DNA of 64,000 nt from Shewanella pneumatophori (GCF_023283895.1 NZ_JAKILB010000001.1:310001-374000); one strand, 5' to 3'; shown: positions 8,905 to 17,802, numbered from the stretch's first letter. Notes: generated from the sequence alone by a model not told the origin. Made by a program: numbers and translations.

Positions 8905-9555
8905 ATGAACGAGTTTTCGAGTTGGCTTGATTCTAAAAAACTTAAACAGCAAGTCACTAACCCCAATATTGAAGTAGGAGAATATTCTTACTATTCGGGT
9001 TTTTATCATGGTAAGTCGTTTGAAGATCAAGCGGTACGTTACCTTTTAGGTGACGGTTCAACGATTGATGTATGGGAAGCGGGCGTTTTTGGCGAAGTCG
9101 ATAAGCTGATTATTGGTAAATTCTGCTCAATCGCCTCGGGGGCTTGCTTTATGCTTGCAGGCAATCAAGGTCACCGCATGGACTGGATCTCGACTTACCC
9201 GTTTGCGCCAGAAGAGTTTGGCGAAGGTGTAAAAAGCGGCTTTGAGCGTGCAGGCGATACCGTGATTGGCAATGATGTGTGGATTGGCAGTGAGGCGATG
9301 ATCATGCCCGGCGTGACCATTGGCGATGGTGCTGTAATTGGTTCAAGAGCAGTGATCACCAAAGATGTTGCGCCTTACTGTGTGGTGGTGGGCAGCAATA
9401 AGTTGGTTAAGCAGCGTTTTGATGATGCAGCTATTGCCAAGTTACTCGAAATGAAATGGTGGGATTGGCCGCTAGACAAGCTAAAAGGGGCGATGGCATT
9501 AATGTGTAGCGCTGATATTGACGGCTTATATCAGTACTACCTAGATAATCAGTGA
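8905..9555 (+). CDS. CatB-related xenobiotic O-acetyltransferase (hexapeptide-repeat)
   Basis: 216-residue left-handed beta-helix acetyltransferase of the XAT/CatB family. The hexapeptide stretch is visible (IGNDVWIGSEAMIMPGVTIGDGAVIGSRAVI) and the family histidine lies in NQGHRMDWISTYPF, close to the catalytic block of CatB chloramphenicol acetyltransferases. Chromosomal members acetylate chloramphenicol, streptogramins or unknown acceptors; the substrate here is not evident. No mobile element flanks it and composition matches its neighbours, so it looks like a resident gene. It may be cotranscribed with pldA (42-bp gap, no terminator between). A strong terminator follows. Confidence 0.85.
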   Translation: MNEFSSWLDSKKLKQQVTNPNIEVGEYSYYSGFYHGKSFEDQAVRYLLGDGSTIDVWEAGVFGEVDKLIIGKFCSIASGACFMLAGNQGHRMDWISTYPFAPEEFGEGVKSGFERAGDTVIGNDVWIGSEAMIMPGVTIGDGAVIGSRAVITKDVAPYCVVVGSNKLVKQRFDDAAIAKLLEMKWWDWPLDKLKGAMALMCSADIDGLYQYYLDNQ

Positions 9556-9583
9556 TAATTGTTTGCTTTAACCAAGCTATACA

Positions 9584-9618
9584 AAAATGGCGCTAATCTC
9601 AAAGATTAGCGCCATTTT
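9584..9618. terminator. Bidirectional terminator between catB-like gene and ybiT
   Basis: Perfect 16-bp stem AAAATGGCGCTAATCT/AGATTAGCGCCATTTT with a 3-base loop, A-rich on one side and T-rich on the other. It serves two convergent genes. Confidence 0.88.
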
Positions 9619-9644
9619 ACTATTAGAAAGGCTTAGATAAATAC

Positions 9645-11255
9645 TTAAGCGCCTTTCTTGGCTTCGTTCTCTGCTTGGCTTGCCATGTACTCGTTGAAAG
9701 TACCTTGGAAGTTTATAAGCTTGTTGTCTTTTACATCGATAATGCGCGTTGCTAAAGATGAAACAAATTCACGGTCATGGCTCACAAACACTAGCGTGCC
9801 TTGGTACACTTTAAGCGCATTGTTTAGTGCTTCAATGGCTTCCATGTCCATGTGGTTAGTCGGCTCATCCATTACCAGAACGTTGATGTCCATCATCATT
9901 AACTTACCGAATAACAGGCGGTTTTTCTCACCACCAGAGCAGTTACGTGCCTTTTTGTTGATGTCGTCTTCAGTAAATAATAAACGGCCCAACATGCCAC
10001 GAACCATTAAGTCATTGTGCTTTGGTAGGCGCCACTGTGACATCCAGTCAAATAGGTTTAAGTCGTTATCAAAATCTTTGCTACTGTCCTGTGGGCAATA
10101 GCCGATAGAGGCATTTTCTGACCATTTGATCTCGCCAACCTTGTTTGATAATTCACCGACTAAACAGCGTAGGAACGTAGATTTACCTACGCCGTTTTCA
10201 CCAATAACGGCAAGTTTTGCGCCCGCTTCAAGGATTAAATCGCCGCCTTCAAACAGTAACTCACCATCAAAACCGTGACCTACATTTTCCATGACTAAGG
10301 CTTGGCGGTGCATTTTCTTGCCGTCATCAAAACGAAGAGATGGCGTCATACGGCTTGATGCTTTTACTTCATCTAAACTGATTTTCTCTAGCTTTTTAGC
10401 ACGCGAACTTGCTTGTTTAGCTTTAGATGCGTTAGCACCGAAGCGGTTAACAAAGTCTTGTAGTTCAGTCATTTCAGCGCTTTTCTTAGCGTTACCGGCT
10501 AATAGCTGCTCTTGAATAAGTGCAGACGCTTCCATAAAGTACTCGTAGTTACCTGGGTAAATACGAAGCTCACCATAGTCGATATCCGCCATATGGGTAC
10601 ATACAGTGTTTAAGAAGTGTCTGTCGTGCGAAATGATGATCATGGTGCACTTGCGCTTATTAAGCTCTTCAGCCAACCAGTTAATGGTGTGAATGTCCAA
10701 GTTGTTGGTTGGTTCGTCAAGTAGCAGGATATCTGGGTTCGAGAATAATGCTTGTGCTAAAAGTACACGCAGCTTCTTACCTGGTGCCACTTGGCTCATT
10801 AAGCCAAAATGCAACTCTTCTTCAATACCGGCTTCAAGCAGGATTTCACCGGCGCGACTTTCAGCGCTGTAACCGTCCATTTCTGCGAACTCACTTTCAA
10901 GTTCACCGACGTACATGCCGTCTTCTTCACTCATTTCTGGTAGTGAATAGATGCGTTCACGCTCTTGTTTAACTTCCCATAGTCTCGTATCACCTTGAAT
11001 TACCGCATCAATGACGCTGAATTCTTCAAATGCGAACTGGTTCTGGCTCAAGGTACCGACTTTTTGACCTGGCGTAATAGAAACGTTGCCTGAAGTAGGG
11101 GCAAGCTCTCCACTTAAGATCTTCATAAAGGTGGATTTACCACAACCATTTGCGCCGATTAAGCCGTAGCGATTGCCGTTACCGAACTTAGCGGAAATGT
11201 TTTCGAATAATGGCTCTGGGCCAAACTGCATCGTGATATTTGCGGTAGAGATCAA
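9645..11255 (-). CDS. ybiT: ABC-F family ATPase YbiT
   Basis: Ribosome-associated ABC-F protein of 536 residues with two nucleotide-binding domains and no membrane segments. NBD1 has GANGCGKS and [11 protein letters not shown]; its signature is the degenerate [10 protein letters not shown] typical of YbiT. NBD2 has [16 protein letters not shown] and [10 protein letters not shown]. It aligns along its full length with E. coli YbiT (530), including the P-site tRNA-interaction linker region rich in Lys/Arg ([15 protein letters not shown]). The start is a TTG at 11255 with AGGA 7 bases upstream. Members act in translation by binding the E site. Minus-strand single gene. Confidence 0.93.
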   Translation of the reverse strand: MISTANITMQFGPEPLFENISAKFGNGNRYGLIGANGCGKSTFMKILSGELAPTSGNVSITPGQKVGTLSQNQFAFEEFSVIDAVIQGDTRLWEVKQERERIYSLPEMSEEDGMYVGELESEFAEMDGYSAESRAGEILLEAGIEEELHFGLMSQVAPGKKLRVLLAQALFSNPDILLLDEPTNNLDIHTINWLAEELNKRKCTMIIISHDRHFLNTVCTHMADIDYGELRIYPGNYEYFMEASALIQEQLLAGNAKKSAEMTELQDFVNRFGANASKAKQASSRAKKLEKISLDEVKASSRMTPSLRFDDGKKMHRQALVMENVGHGFDGELLFEGGDLILEAGAKLAVIGENGVGKSTFLRCLVGELSNKVGEIKWSENASIGYCPQDSSKDFDNDLNLFDWMSQWRLPKHNDLMVRGMLGRLLFTEDDINKKARNCSGGEKNRLLFGKLMMMDINVLVMDEPTNHMDMEAIEALNNALKVYQGTLVFVSHDREFVSSLATRIIDVKDNKLINFQGTFNEYMASQAENEAKKGA

Positions 11256-11737
11256 AAGAGTATCCTGAGTGATTAGTAAAGAGTGAAAGCCAAGGCGCTA
11301 GCAGGCTGCTAAAGACAATCCTGTACGAGAGGCAAAACAGCGGCGGATTATACAGAGGTCAGTGCTTAGATGTCGAGCAATCATGCGATGAATCAAGGCT
11401 TATTTATTTGATTGGCCTTGTTTTGAGCCTTGGCTAAACTTATTGGGTAGCTTGATCAGCAAACTTTGAAACTCTGATAAAATGCATTGGTTAAAGTAGG
11501 TGTTAACTGCAAAATTTAAATGACTTTATATCACTTGCCAGTATCTAGAGAGTGAATAGTTGAGTGTTTTTGTAAAAATTCAAACAAGCCGGACGATTTT
11601 ATGGGTGATATGTGCAATTTCTTGTTATTATTAGGCCATTGTTTTGCGCTGCTCGTTGAGCAGTCTAAGTATTCATTGATTGAATATTTTTTATAGATGC
11701 ATGTGTCTGCACATGTTCTGCGATATTTGGACTCCCC
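11256..11737. other. Intergenic region upstream of ybiT and the VF530 gene
   Basis: Divergent spacer of 482 bases. The part next to the VF530 gene holds three perfect hairpins in a row (listed separately). Nothing else recognisable; an ORF-like stretch on the minus strand here lacks any coding signal. Confidence 0.45.
11649..11715 (+). promoter_or_regulatory. Three consecutive hairpins in the leader of the VF530 gene
   Basis: CTGCTC-gtt-GAGCAG (11649-11663), TATTCA-ttgat-TGAATA followed by six T (11670-11692) and CATGTG-tctg-CACATG (11700-11715), all perfect, ending 22 bases before the ATG at 11738. The middle one resembles a weak intrinsic terminator, so the set could be an attenuator or the 3' end of a small RNA. 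Confidence 0.4.
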
Positions 11738-12235
11738 ATGATTGAACACCAACAGAATAATCCACTCCACGGCTTAAATTTAGAAACTTTGCTAACTGAA
11801 CTGGTGAAGTTTTATGACTATAAAGTGCTTTATGCAGCGTTAAAATTGGAATGTTTTAACCTTAACCCCAATATGGCTGGTTGCATTAAGTTTTTAAAGA
11901 AAACCGAGTGGGCTAGAGAACGTGTTGAAGCATTTTATCTTTATCGCTTTAAACGCATGCCAAAAGGTACGGCTGCGCAAATGGAACTTAAGCCACGTGA
12001 GCGCGGTTATGCTGATGGTATCGTGCCACGTAAGCCAGAGAAACTAACGGTTGAGCTTGTAGAGGAGATGCGCGCTAAAGCTGAAGCTAATTACAAAGCG
12101 ATGAAAAAGAGCGGTGCACGTCCACGTTTTGGCAAAGACAAACCAAGAGCGCAAGATGGTTATGCTCAAAACCGTCGTAATGGCCCAAAGCGTCCTGCTG
12201 CCTCACAAGATCCTACCAACCCTTGGGGTAAGTAG
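11738..12235 (+). CDS. VF530 family (DUF2132) DNA-binding protein with basic tail
   Basis: 165 residues. The first ~70 match the VF530 domain: NNPLHGLNLETLLTELV, CFNLNPNMAGCIKFLKKTEWAREKVEA-like block and FYLY. Structures of the family show a small helical fold, proposed to bind DNA. The C-terminal ~95 residues are a Lys/Arg/Pro-rich, probably disordered tail ending GPKRPAASQDPTNPWGK, which is longer than in the minimal family. ATG at 11738 has no strong Shine-Dalgarno. The function in the cell is unknown. A clean terminator follows at 12272. Confidence 0.8.
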   Translation: MIEHQQNNPLHGLNLETLLTELVKFYDYKVLYAALKLECFNLNPNMAGCIKFLKKTEWARERVEAFYLYRFKRMPKGTAAQMELKPRERGYADGIVPRKPEKLTVELVEEMRAKAEANYKAMKKSGARPRFGKDKPRAQDGYAQNRRNGPKRPAASQDPTNPWGK

Positions 12236-12632
12236 TTAGCATTTGATGCAAACGCTGTAATTAATTGATAGAAGGACCTGACAGGTCCTTTTTATTATCT
12301 GCTTTCTTTCAAGTTAATATATGCATCTAGTGCATAGTGTTGATTCTATTTATTCATTTGTTTCATGGCCGACTAATCAGTAGCATGCGCTTCCTTTTTA
12401 AGTAACCTTGTAAATCGATGCGCTCTCAATCCATATCTGCACAGCTGCTCCGCATGACTACCGCGTTAATGTTGACTTTGCTATTAGTTAATAACTATCC
12501 ACCTTTGCTCAACGCATTCAGCGACAATGGCGCAGAAGTTGGCTGTCACCAAATTCCGAAAAACGATTTAGCAAACCAAGCCGATGATGACCATCAACAT
12601 TCCGCTGGAGCGAAACATAGGGCTGTACAACT
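12236..12632. other. Intergenic region between VF530 and MFS genes
   Basis: Contains the VF530 terminator and a doubtful 72-codon ORF (12418-12636), both listed. Otherwise there is only a small TATGCA-tctag-TGCATA palindrome near 12320. Confidence 0.4.
12272..12293 (+). terminator. Terminator of the VF530 gene
   Basis: AAGGACCT-gac-AGGTCCTT followed by a T-run; perfect 8-bp stem, 36 bases after the stop codon. Confidence 0.85.
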
Positions 12633-12636
12633 ATGA
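12418..12636 (+). CDS. Possible small secreted His/Cys-containing peptide coupled to the MFS gene (doubtful)
   Basis: A 72-codon frame that ends in an ATGA overlap with the MFS start, an arrangement typical of translational coupling. The predicted peptide has an N-terminal hydrophobic stretch (TTALMLTLLLVNNYPPLL) and a polar C-terminus with one Cys and several His (GCHQIP, DDDHQHSAG). That is vaguely like small DUF2946-type metal-associated peptides, but I cannot assign it. No clear ribosome site precedes ATG 12418. It may be only the MFS leader. Confidence 0.3.
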   Translation: MRSQSISAQLLRMTTALMLTLLLVNNYPPLLNAFSDNGAEVGCHQIPKNDLANQADDDHQHSAGAKHRAVQL

Positions 12637-13907
12637 GCATCTTTCGTTTTCCTCTTTTGGTTTGGCTAGGCATTGGGATTTTGATTATTAGCCTCGGGAT
12701 CCGCCAATCTTTTGGGATCTTTATGATGCCAATTTCGATGAGCTTTGATGCTGGACGTGAGTTTTTCAGCCTTGCTATCGCCCTGCAAAATCTACTTTTT
12801 GGTGTTTTCCAGCCTTTTACCGGCATGGCTGCTGATAGGTTTGGTTCAAAAAAAGTCATTATGTTTGGTGCGTTGGCTTATGGATTGGGGTTGTTATTAA
12901 CCTCTATTTCGAACACCTCTGAGATGTTTTACATCTCTATTAGTATGCTGATTGGATTAGGGCTTAGTGCGACTAGTTATGTTGTAGTGCTTGGCGCCGT
13001 CGCGAAAGTGGTACCTGCAGAGCATACGGCAAAAGCATTTGGATTGACGACTGCGGCTGGCTCGTTTGGCATGTTCGCAGTGATCCCTGGAGCACAAAGC
13101 TTATTAACCCATTTTGATTGGCAAACGGCGCTGCAAGTATTTGCACTATTGTGCTGCTTTATGTTTGCTTTTGCTTCGTTTATGAAAACAGCTAAAAGTA
13201 ACGATAACAGTAAAGAGCAACTAAACGATCAGACATTAAAACAGGCACTAGCAGAGGCATGTACTAATCGTAACTATTGGTTAATTCATATGGGGTTCTT
13301 TGTATGTGGCTTTCATGTAATGTTTATTGCCACACACTTACCAAGTTACCTTGCTGATAAACATTTAGATGCATCGACTGCAGCATTAGCTTTAGCCTAT
13401 GTCGGTATATTTAATATCTTTGGCTCATATTTTTGGGGGGTGATGGGCGACAGGTTTAGTAAGCGGTATGTAATGAGTGCGCTTTACTTGGTGAGAACTG
13501 CGGTTATTGCTGCTTTTGTTACATTGCCAGTGACTGATAATACGGCTGCTATATTTGGCGCCGCAATTGGATTTTGTTGGTTAGGAACAGTGCCTTTGAC
13601 TTCTGGCTTAGTGAGGCAGATTTTTGGTGCTCGCTATCTATCTACATTATATGGCTTAGTGTTCTTTACCCATCAGGTAGGTAGTTTCCTTGGCGCTTGG
13701 GTTGGCGGTCGAATTTATGACTATTATGGTAGTTATGAGCCAATTTGGTGGTCAACTGTAGTATTAGCCTTTATCGCAGCTTTATTACACTTACCGATTG
13801 ATGATAGGCCTGTCTCGGAAGTTAAGCTTTCTAAAAATAGTCATAATAGAGAAGCTAATAGGAATAGTGAGCTACCGTTAGTTGATAAACCTATGGGATC
13901 GCTCTAG
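12633..13907 (+). CDS. MFS transporter
   Basis: 424-residue major facilitator with about 12 predicted membrane segments. The loop 2-3 signature is visible as GMAADRFGSKKVIMFG, and its counterpart in the second half as GVMGDRFSKRYVMS. A hydrophilic central loop lies around residues 190-205 and the C-terminal tail is polar. The start of the protein and the overall layout resemble MFS_1 members of the oxalate/formate antiporter-like group that take up organic acids, but the substrate cannot be read from sequence. ATG at 12633 overlaps the stop of a small upstream frame by ATGA. A terminator follows directly. Confidence 0.85.
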   Translation: MSIFRFPLLVWLGIGILIISLGIRQSFGIFMMPISMSFDAGREFFSLAIALQNLLFGVFQPFTGMAADRFGSKKVIMFGALAYGLGLLLTSISNTSEMFYISISMLIGLGLSATSYVVVLGAVAKVVPAEHTAKAFGLTTAAGSFGMFAVIPGAQSLLTHFDWQTALQVFALLCCFMFAFASFMKTAKSNDNSKEQLNDQTLKQALAEACTNRNYWLIHMGFFVCGFHVMFIATHLPSYLADKHLDASTAALALAYVGIFNIFGSYFWGVMGDRFSKRYVMSALYLVRTAVIAAFVTLPVTDNTAAIFGAAIGFCWLGTVPLTSGLVRQIFGARYLSTLYGLVFFTHQVGSFLGAWVGGRIYDYYGSYEPIWWSTVVLAFIAALLHLPIDDRPVSEVKLSKNSHNREANRNSELPLVDKPMGSL

Positions 13908-13934
13908 TAACAAAATGCTGTACTTGAATATTTG

Positions 13935-13957
13935 AGCCACCGTAGGGTGGCTTTTTT
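13935..13957 (+). terminator. Terminator of the MFS gene
   Basis: AGCCACC-gtag-GGTGGCT with a T6 run, about 30 bases after the stop codon. Confidence 0.88.
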
Positions 13958-14357
13958 ATAGTCTGTGTAAAGAGAGGGAGCAGCATATTTACCTCGTGTT
14001 CACGGCTGCAATTAAATAACGCTGGTATAAATAGCTATCAATAGTAAATAGCGCGTGTGTTGATGGACTTTTGACTGTTGCTTATAAGTTTTACGAATTG
14101 TTTAAAAGGGATTCATTGGTGTTTAAGTGTATATGAACGGTGTTTTAGTATGCCGGCTGAAGCATAAATCCAGTTGGATAACCAAAAAGCACTGTAAAAT
14201 CGGCTCTTGTAACTTTGACAATCGATATTCTTGGTTAAAATTTGCCTTAAAACATTCTTGTTTGTAATTGTTTTACTTAAAAAATGCGATAAAATGCCTA
14301 AACACCACGCAAGTTGGCCATCAAATCACCGCTTGGCAGCTATTTGTGTTTTTTTAC

Positions 14358-14386
14358 TTGCAACATAGACGCTATCGCCATACTAT
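14358..14386 (+). promoter_or_regulatory. Probable sigma-70 promoter of the tRNA array
   Basis: TTGCAA (14358-14363), 17-bp spacer, TACTAT (14381-14386), followed by the GC-rich discriminator AGCGCTCG typical of stringently controlled stable-RNA promoters. Transcription would start about 40 bases before the first tRNA. Confidence 0.5.
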
Positions 14387-14432
14387 AGCGCTCGTTCCAA
14401 GGCAACTGCCAAGCGAACAGCAAGAACATAGT

Positions 14433-14509
<77 letters not shown>

Positions 14510-14522
14510 GTTCGTGTGCGAT

Positions 14523-14599
14523 ACAACCGTAGCTCAGTTGGTTAGAGCACTACCTTGACATGGTAGGGGTCGGTGGTTCGAATCCACTCGGTTGTACCA
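14523..14599 (+). tRNA. tRNA-Val(GAC), copy 1
   Basis: 77 nt, acceptor stem ACAACCG/CGGTTGT, anticodon arm CTACC-TTGACAT-GGTAG giving anticodon GAC, CCA encoded. It closely follows E. coli tRNA-Val(GAC) in the body. The trailer forms a small ATTCTT/AAGAAT hairpin. Confidence 0.96.
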
Positions 14600-14638
14600 A
14601 TTCTTTTATAGAAGAATCTAAAAATCTATTACCCCTGT

Positions 14639-14715
<77 letters not shown>

Positions 14716-14717
14716 AT

Positions 14718-14794
14718 ACAACCGTAGCTCAGTTGGTTAGAGCACTACCTTGACATGGTAGGGGTCGGTGGTTCGAATCCACTCGGTTGTACCA
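14718..14794 (+). tRNA. tRNA-Val(GAC), copy 2
   Basis: Identical to the first tRNA-Val copy and only 2 bases after the preceding tRNA-fMet, so the two must be separated by processing of a common transcript. Confidence 0.96.
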
Positions 14795-14879
14795 ATTCTT
14801 TTGTAGAAGAATCCAAAAATCTATTATTTAGCACTGGTTGGAGAAGCTAAACGCTACTCGAGCTTAGTTGTTATTCGGA

Positions 14880-14956
<77 letters not shown>

Positions 14957-15000
14957 ATTCTTTTATAGCAGAATCAAAACAGCTATTGGCGTTTATCGGA

Positions 15001-15077
<77 letters not shown>

Positions 15078-15121
15078 ATTCTTTTATAGCAGAATCAAAA
15101 TAGTTATTAGCGTTTATCGGA

Positions 15122-15198
<77 letters not shown>

Positions 15199-15242
15199 AC
15201 TCTTTTATAGCAGAATCAAAATAGTTATTAGCGTTTATCGGA

Positions 15243-15333
15243 CGCGGGATGGAGCAGTTTGGTAGCTCGTCGGGCTCAACTCTTTATAAAAGCTAGACGA
15301 AGGTCGTTGGTTCAAATCCGGCTCCCGCAACCA
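15243..15333 (+). pseudogene. tRNA-fMet copy interrupted in the anticodon arm
   Basis: The 5' half and 3' half match the other copies, including acceptor stem and CCA (one A-to-G change in the T arm). Between GGGCTCA and CGAAGG the normal 5 bases TAACC are replaced by 19 bases (ACTCTTTATAAAAGCTAGA), destroying the 3' side of the anticodon stem. The unit sits in register in the 121-bp array (135 bp to the next copy, +14). It cannot fold as an initiator tRNA unless spliced, and bacteria have no machinery for such a short intron. Confidence 0.85.
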
Positions 15334-15377
15334 ATTCTTTTATAGCAGAATCAAAACAGTTATTAGCGTTTATCGGA

Positions 15378-15454
<77 letters not shown>

Positions 15455-15483
15455 ATTCTTACTTAAAGAATAACGTGAAAGTA

Positions 15484-15507
15484 GGCCAGCGAAAGCTGGT
15501 TTTTTTG
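15484..15507 (+). terminator. Terminator of the tRNA array
   Basis: CCAGC-gaaa-GCTGG stem with a stable GAAA tetraloop followed by seven T, 32 bases after the last intact tRNA. Confidence 0.88.
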
Positions 15508-15544
15508 TGCCTAAAATCTGCTGAATTTTTTTTGTATACACAGA

Positions 15545-15649
15545 CCGGAGATGGACCTGTTCGCTAGCTCGTTGGGCTCAGCTGTTTATAAAGGTTAGTC
15601 GAAGATCGTTGCAAAGTTTTTGTCGGAAGCAATCCAAACCCAGCAACCA
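15545..15649 (+). pseudogene. Decayed tRNA-fMet remnant
   Basis: A 105-base relic aligned to the array unit: CTAGCTCGTTGGGCTCA matches the D and anticodon arms and CAGCAACCA the 3' end, but acceptor pairing is lost and the T arm is disrupted. It carries, at the same place as the broken copy at 15243, a 19-base insertion (GCTGTTTATAAAGGTTAGT), 14 of 19 bases identical to it. The following flank repeats the array terminator in weakened form. Confidence 0.75.
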
Positions 15650-15675
15650 ATTCTTTAGTTAATGGATAGAGTGAA

Positions 15676-15702
15676 AGTAGGCCAGTGAAAGCTGATTTTT
15701 TT
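15676..15702 (+). terminator. Decayed duplicate of the tRNA-array terminator
   Basis: GTGAAAGTAGGCCAGTGAAAGC corresponds to the flank of the functional terminator, with two changes that break the CCAGC/GCTGG stem (CCAGT, GCTGA). The T-run remains. Function doubtful. Confidence 0.5.
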
Positions 15703-15858
15703 GTGCTGATTATTGCAGTTGTTGCAGTATTTAGGGGTTATACTGCTTAGTGTAAATCTGGTGTTGAATTTCGCAGTTTTAAAGTATAGAACTTTTTGCT
15801 TTGTTTTAGCGATGAGGCTGAGTCTGCTTTGCCTCTAACGCACATTATTGGAGATGTA

Positions 15859-16332
15859 ATGAACATAGTTCAAGTTGATAGCACTAATAAACAGGTGTAT
15901 GAAAATCTATATCAAGGTTATGCGGCTGAGTTTTCAAAGATTATTGCGGATAAACCCGACGCAAATGGCTTGTTTACAATATTTCCAAAAATAGAAGGAG
16001 ATGTTAGAGGTTTTTTACTTTATATCGATGAAGTGCCTGCTGCGTTGGCTGCAATTAAGGACAAAAGTGATCATCAATTTGAGATCTGTGATTTCTACGT
16101 GGTGCCTTACTTCCGTAAAAACAAAGTAGGGAAGTCTTTTATAACTTGTTTATTTAAGCTGCTTCTCGGCTCATGGGAGATTAAGCAAGTAGCGGGAGCT
16201 GATCACGCGATAGCTTTTTGGCGTGATGTAGTAAATGATTATACTGCGGGGGCATATATTGAAGACAAATATCATGATGAAGTATGGGGTTTAGTCACGC
16301 GCCAGTGTTTTAAACATCGCGACTTAGGTTAG
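15859..16332 (+). CDS. GNAT family N-acetyltransferase
   Basis: 157 residues. The acetyl-CoA-binding region is visible as CDFYVVPYFRKNKVGKSF (beta4 then the R/Q-x-x-G-x-G/A-like loop), followed by the late strand KQVAGADHAIAFWRDVVNDY, a pattern shared with predicted acetyltransferases of the GNAT superfamily. The start ATG at 15859 has GGAG 5 bases upstream; a frame open 21 codons further upstream lacks this. Substrate unknown. Single gene after the tRNA array, with its own terminator shared with norM. Confidence 0.78.
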   Translation: MNIVQVDSTNKQVYENLYQGYAAEFSKIIADKPDANGLFTIFPKIEGDVRGFLLYIDEVPAALAAIKDKSDHQFEICDFYVVPYFRKNKVGKSFITCLFKLLLGSWEIKQVAGADHAIAFWRDVVNDYTAGAYIEDKYHDEVWGLVTRQCFKHRDLG

Positions 16333-16385
16333 GAACTTTGTAAGTGATGCATTATATATTGATCATTTATGGGGTACGCGCAAAG

Positions 16386-16415
16386 AAAAGGCCAACTTGA
16401 TAAAGTTGGCCTTTT
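16386..16415. terminator. Bidirectional terminator between GNAT gene and norM
   Basis: AAAGGCCAACTT-gata-AAGTTGGCCTTTT, a 12-bp perfect stem flanked by A and T runs, between convergent genes. Confidence 0.87.
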
Positions 16416-16443
16416 GCTATAGTTGTTTAGTTCATTCGGTTAG

Positions 16444-17802
16444 CTAGATTGCCGAGTGCACCACACCCTGTTTTTGAATATATCTTAAACGTGCTGCAAA
16501 CATGATGGCGGCAGCGGTTAGACCGGCAATTAAGCCAATCCAGAATCCTTGGGCGCCCATGTGCGGTACGATGATGTCTGTACGCGCTAAGGTGTAGCCA
16601 AGTGTCATACCTATCCCCCAGTACGCGACCAGCGTGATGTAGAAGGCACTGCGGGTATCTTTATAGCCACGTAGTGCACCTGCGGTAACCACCTGTATAG
16701 AATCTGATAGTTGATAGATGGCAGCGAAGAACATCAAGCTGCCCGCTAATGAGATCACCTCAGGGTTATCGTTATAAAGCAGAGCAATTTCGTGTCTAAA
16801 TAGAATCGTGATCACTGCCGTGCACGCCGCCAATGAAAATGAAATCATTAGTGCTAATTTTGTTACTAAGGCTGCAATCTCAGGTTTGTCTTGGCCTAAG
16901 TAATAACCAACGCGAATGGAAGCCGCAATACCTAAAGATAGCGGGATCATAAACACAATTGATGAAAAGTTAAGTGCAATTTGGTGACCTGCAACCACAA
17001 TCGCACCTAATGGGGCCAGTAATAGTGCAATAATTGCAAATAAACTCACTTCAAAAAATAGCGCCATAGCAATAGGTAAGCCATGTTTGGTCATGTCAAA
17101 CATAACTTTTAGGTCTGGCATGTGAAAAGATTTGAAGGGAGCTAGCTCTTTAAATTTTTTATGAAGCTGCATATAGATGACCATGGCAATAAACATTGCC
17201 CAGAACACTAATGCTGTTGCAACACCACAACCTGCACCGCCCATTGCCGGCATGCCAAAGTGGCCATAAATGAAGATGTAGTTAGCTGGTATGTTGACTG
17301 CTAAGCCAACAAAACCAATCACCATAGTTGGCAGCGTGTAAGAAATACCTTCGCTACAGCCTCTAAGTACCTGATAGAGCACAAAAGCAGGTACGCCCCA
17401 CATAAAGCCATTTAGGTAACCCACACCTAACCTTGCCATTTCAGGCTCAAGATCCATCATGGTGAAAATATTCTCTGCAAATGAGAGGATAAGCACCACA
17501 ATGGCGCTGCCAATTATGGCAATATAGGCAGCTTGATAAGCTAAAGGTTGAATCGCTTTTTGGTTATCTGCACCATGATGGTGGGCAAATACAGGTGTAA
17601 AGGCCATTAATAAGCCTTGAACGAATAATAGTGCAGGTAGCCAAAGACTGGCGCTAATAGCAACAGCAGCCATATCAACGGCACTAACTCTACCTGCCAT
17701 TACGGTATCGATAAAACCCATCATTGTTTGGGTAACTTGGGCAATTAGCACGGGTAATGCCAATTGGACTAAGCGTTTGGCTTGAAAGCCAGAATGGTTC
17801 AT
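16444..17802 (-). CDS. norM: MATE family multidrug efflux pump, NorM type
   Basis: 452-residue cation-coupled multidrug and toxin exporter of the inner membrane, with 12 predicted membrane segments in two related halves. MatE features are readable: LPVLIAQVTQTMMGFIDTVMAG at the start of TM1 and GHQIALNFSSIVFMIPLSLG in TM8. ATG at 17802 is preceded by AAGGG. It is transcribed divergently from ribE with only 35 bases between the starts, an arrangement also found in other gammaproteobacteria, so both promoters must overlap or lie inside the neighbouring coding sequence. Confidence 0.92.
   Translation of the reverse strand: MNHSGFQAKRLVQLALPVLIAQVTQTMMGFIDTVMAGRVSAVDMAAVAISASLWLPALLFVQGLLMAFTPVFAHHHGADNQKAIQPLAYQAAYIAIIGSAIVVLILSFAENIFTMMDLEPEMARLGVGYLNGFMWGVPAFVLYQVLRGCSEGISYTLPTMVIGFVGLAVNIPANYIFIYGHFGMPAMGGAGCGVATALVFWAMFIAMVIYMQLHKKFKELAPFKSFHMPDLKVMFDMTKHGLPIAMALFFEVSLFAIIALLLAPLGAIVVAGHQIALNFSSIVFMIPLSLGIAASIRVGYYLGQDKPEIAALVTKLALMISFSLAACTAVITILFRHEIALLYNDNPEVISLAGSLMFFAAIYQLSDSIQVVTAGALRGYKDTRSAFYITLVAYWGIGMTLGYTLARTDIIVPHMGAQGFWIGLIAGLTAAAIMFAARLRYIQKQGVVHSAI

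Larger units (their letters stand above)
13908..14432. other. Intergenic region leading to the tRNA array
   Basis: Holds the MFS terminator and a probable promoter for the tRNA array (listed). A second possible promoter (TTGTTT at 14268, TAAAAT at 14290, 16-bp spacer) lies further upstream. A 67-codon frame that runs from here into the first tRNA is not a gene. Confidence 0.45.
15455..15858. other. 3' flank of the tRNA array
   Basis: Holds the array terminator, a decayed tRNA-fMet remnant and a decayed copy of the same terminator (listed separately), then about 150 bases of spacer before the GNAT gene. Confidence 0.6.

Noticed and set aside
9658..10101. 147-codon plus-strand frame
   Set aside because: Antisense shadow of ybiT with no independent support.
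11531..11770. 79-codon minus-strand frame overlapping the VF530 start
   Set aside because: Overlaps a conserved gene start and the hairpin leader; the composition is not protein-like.
12518..12859. 113-codon minus-strand frame over the MFS start
   Set aside because: Antisense shadow of the MFS gene, rich in Arg/Pro/Ile as expected of an antisense translation of membrane helices.
15243..15333. Interrupted tRNA-fMet read as a tRNA with an intron
   Set aside because: Bacteria lack the splicing endonuclease for short tRNA introns, and the segment is far too short for a group I or II intron.
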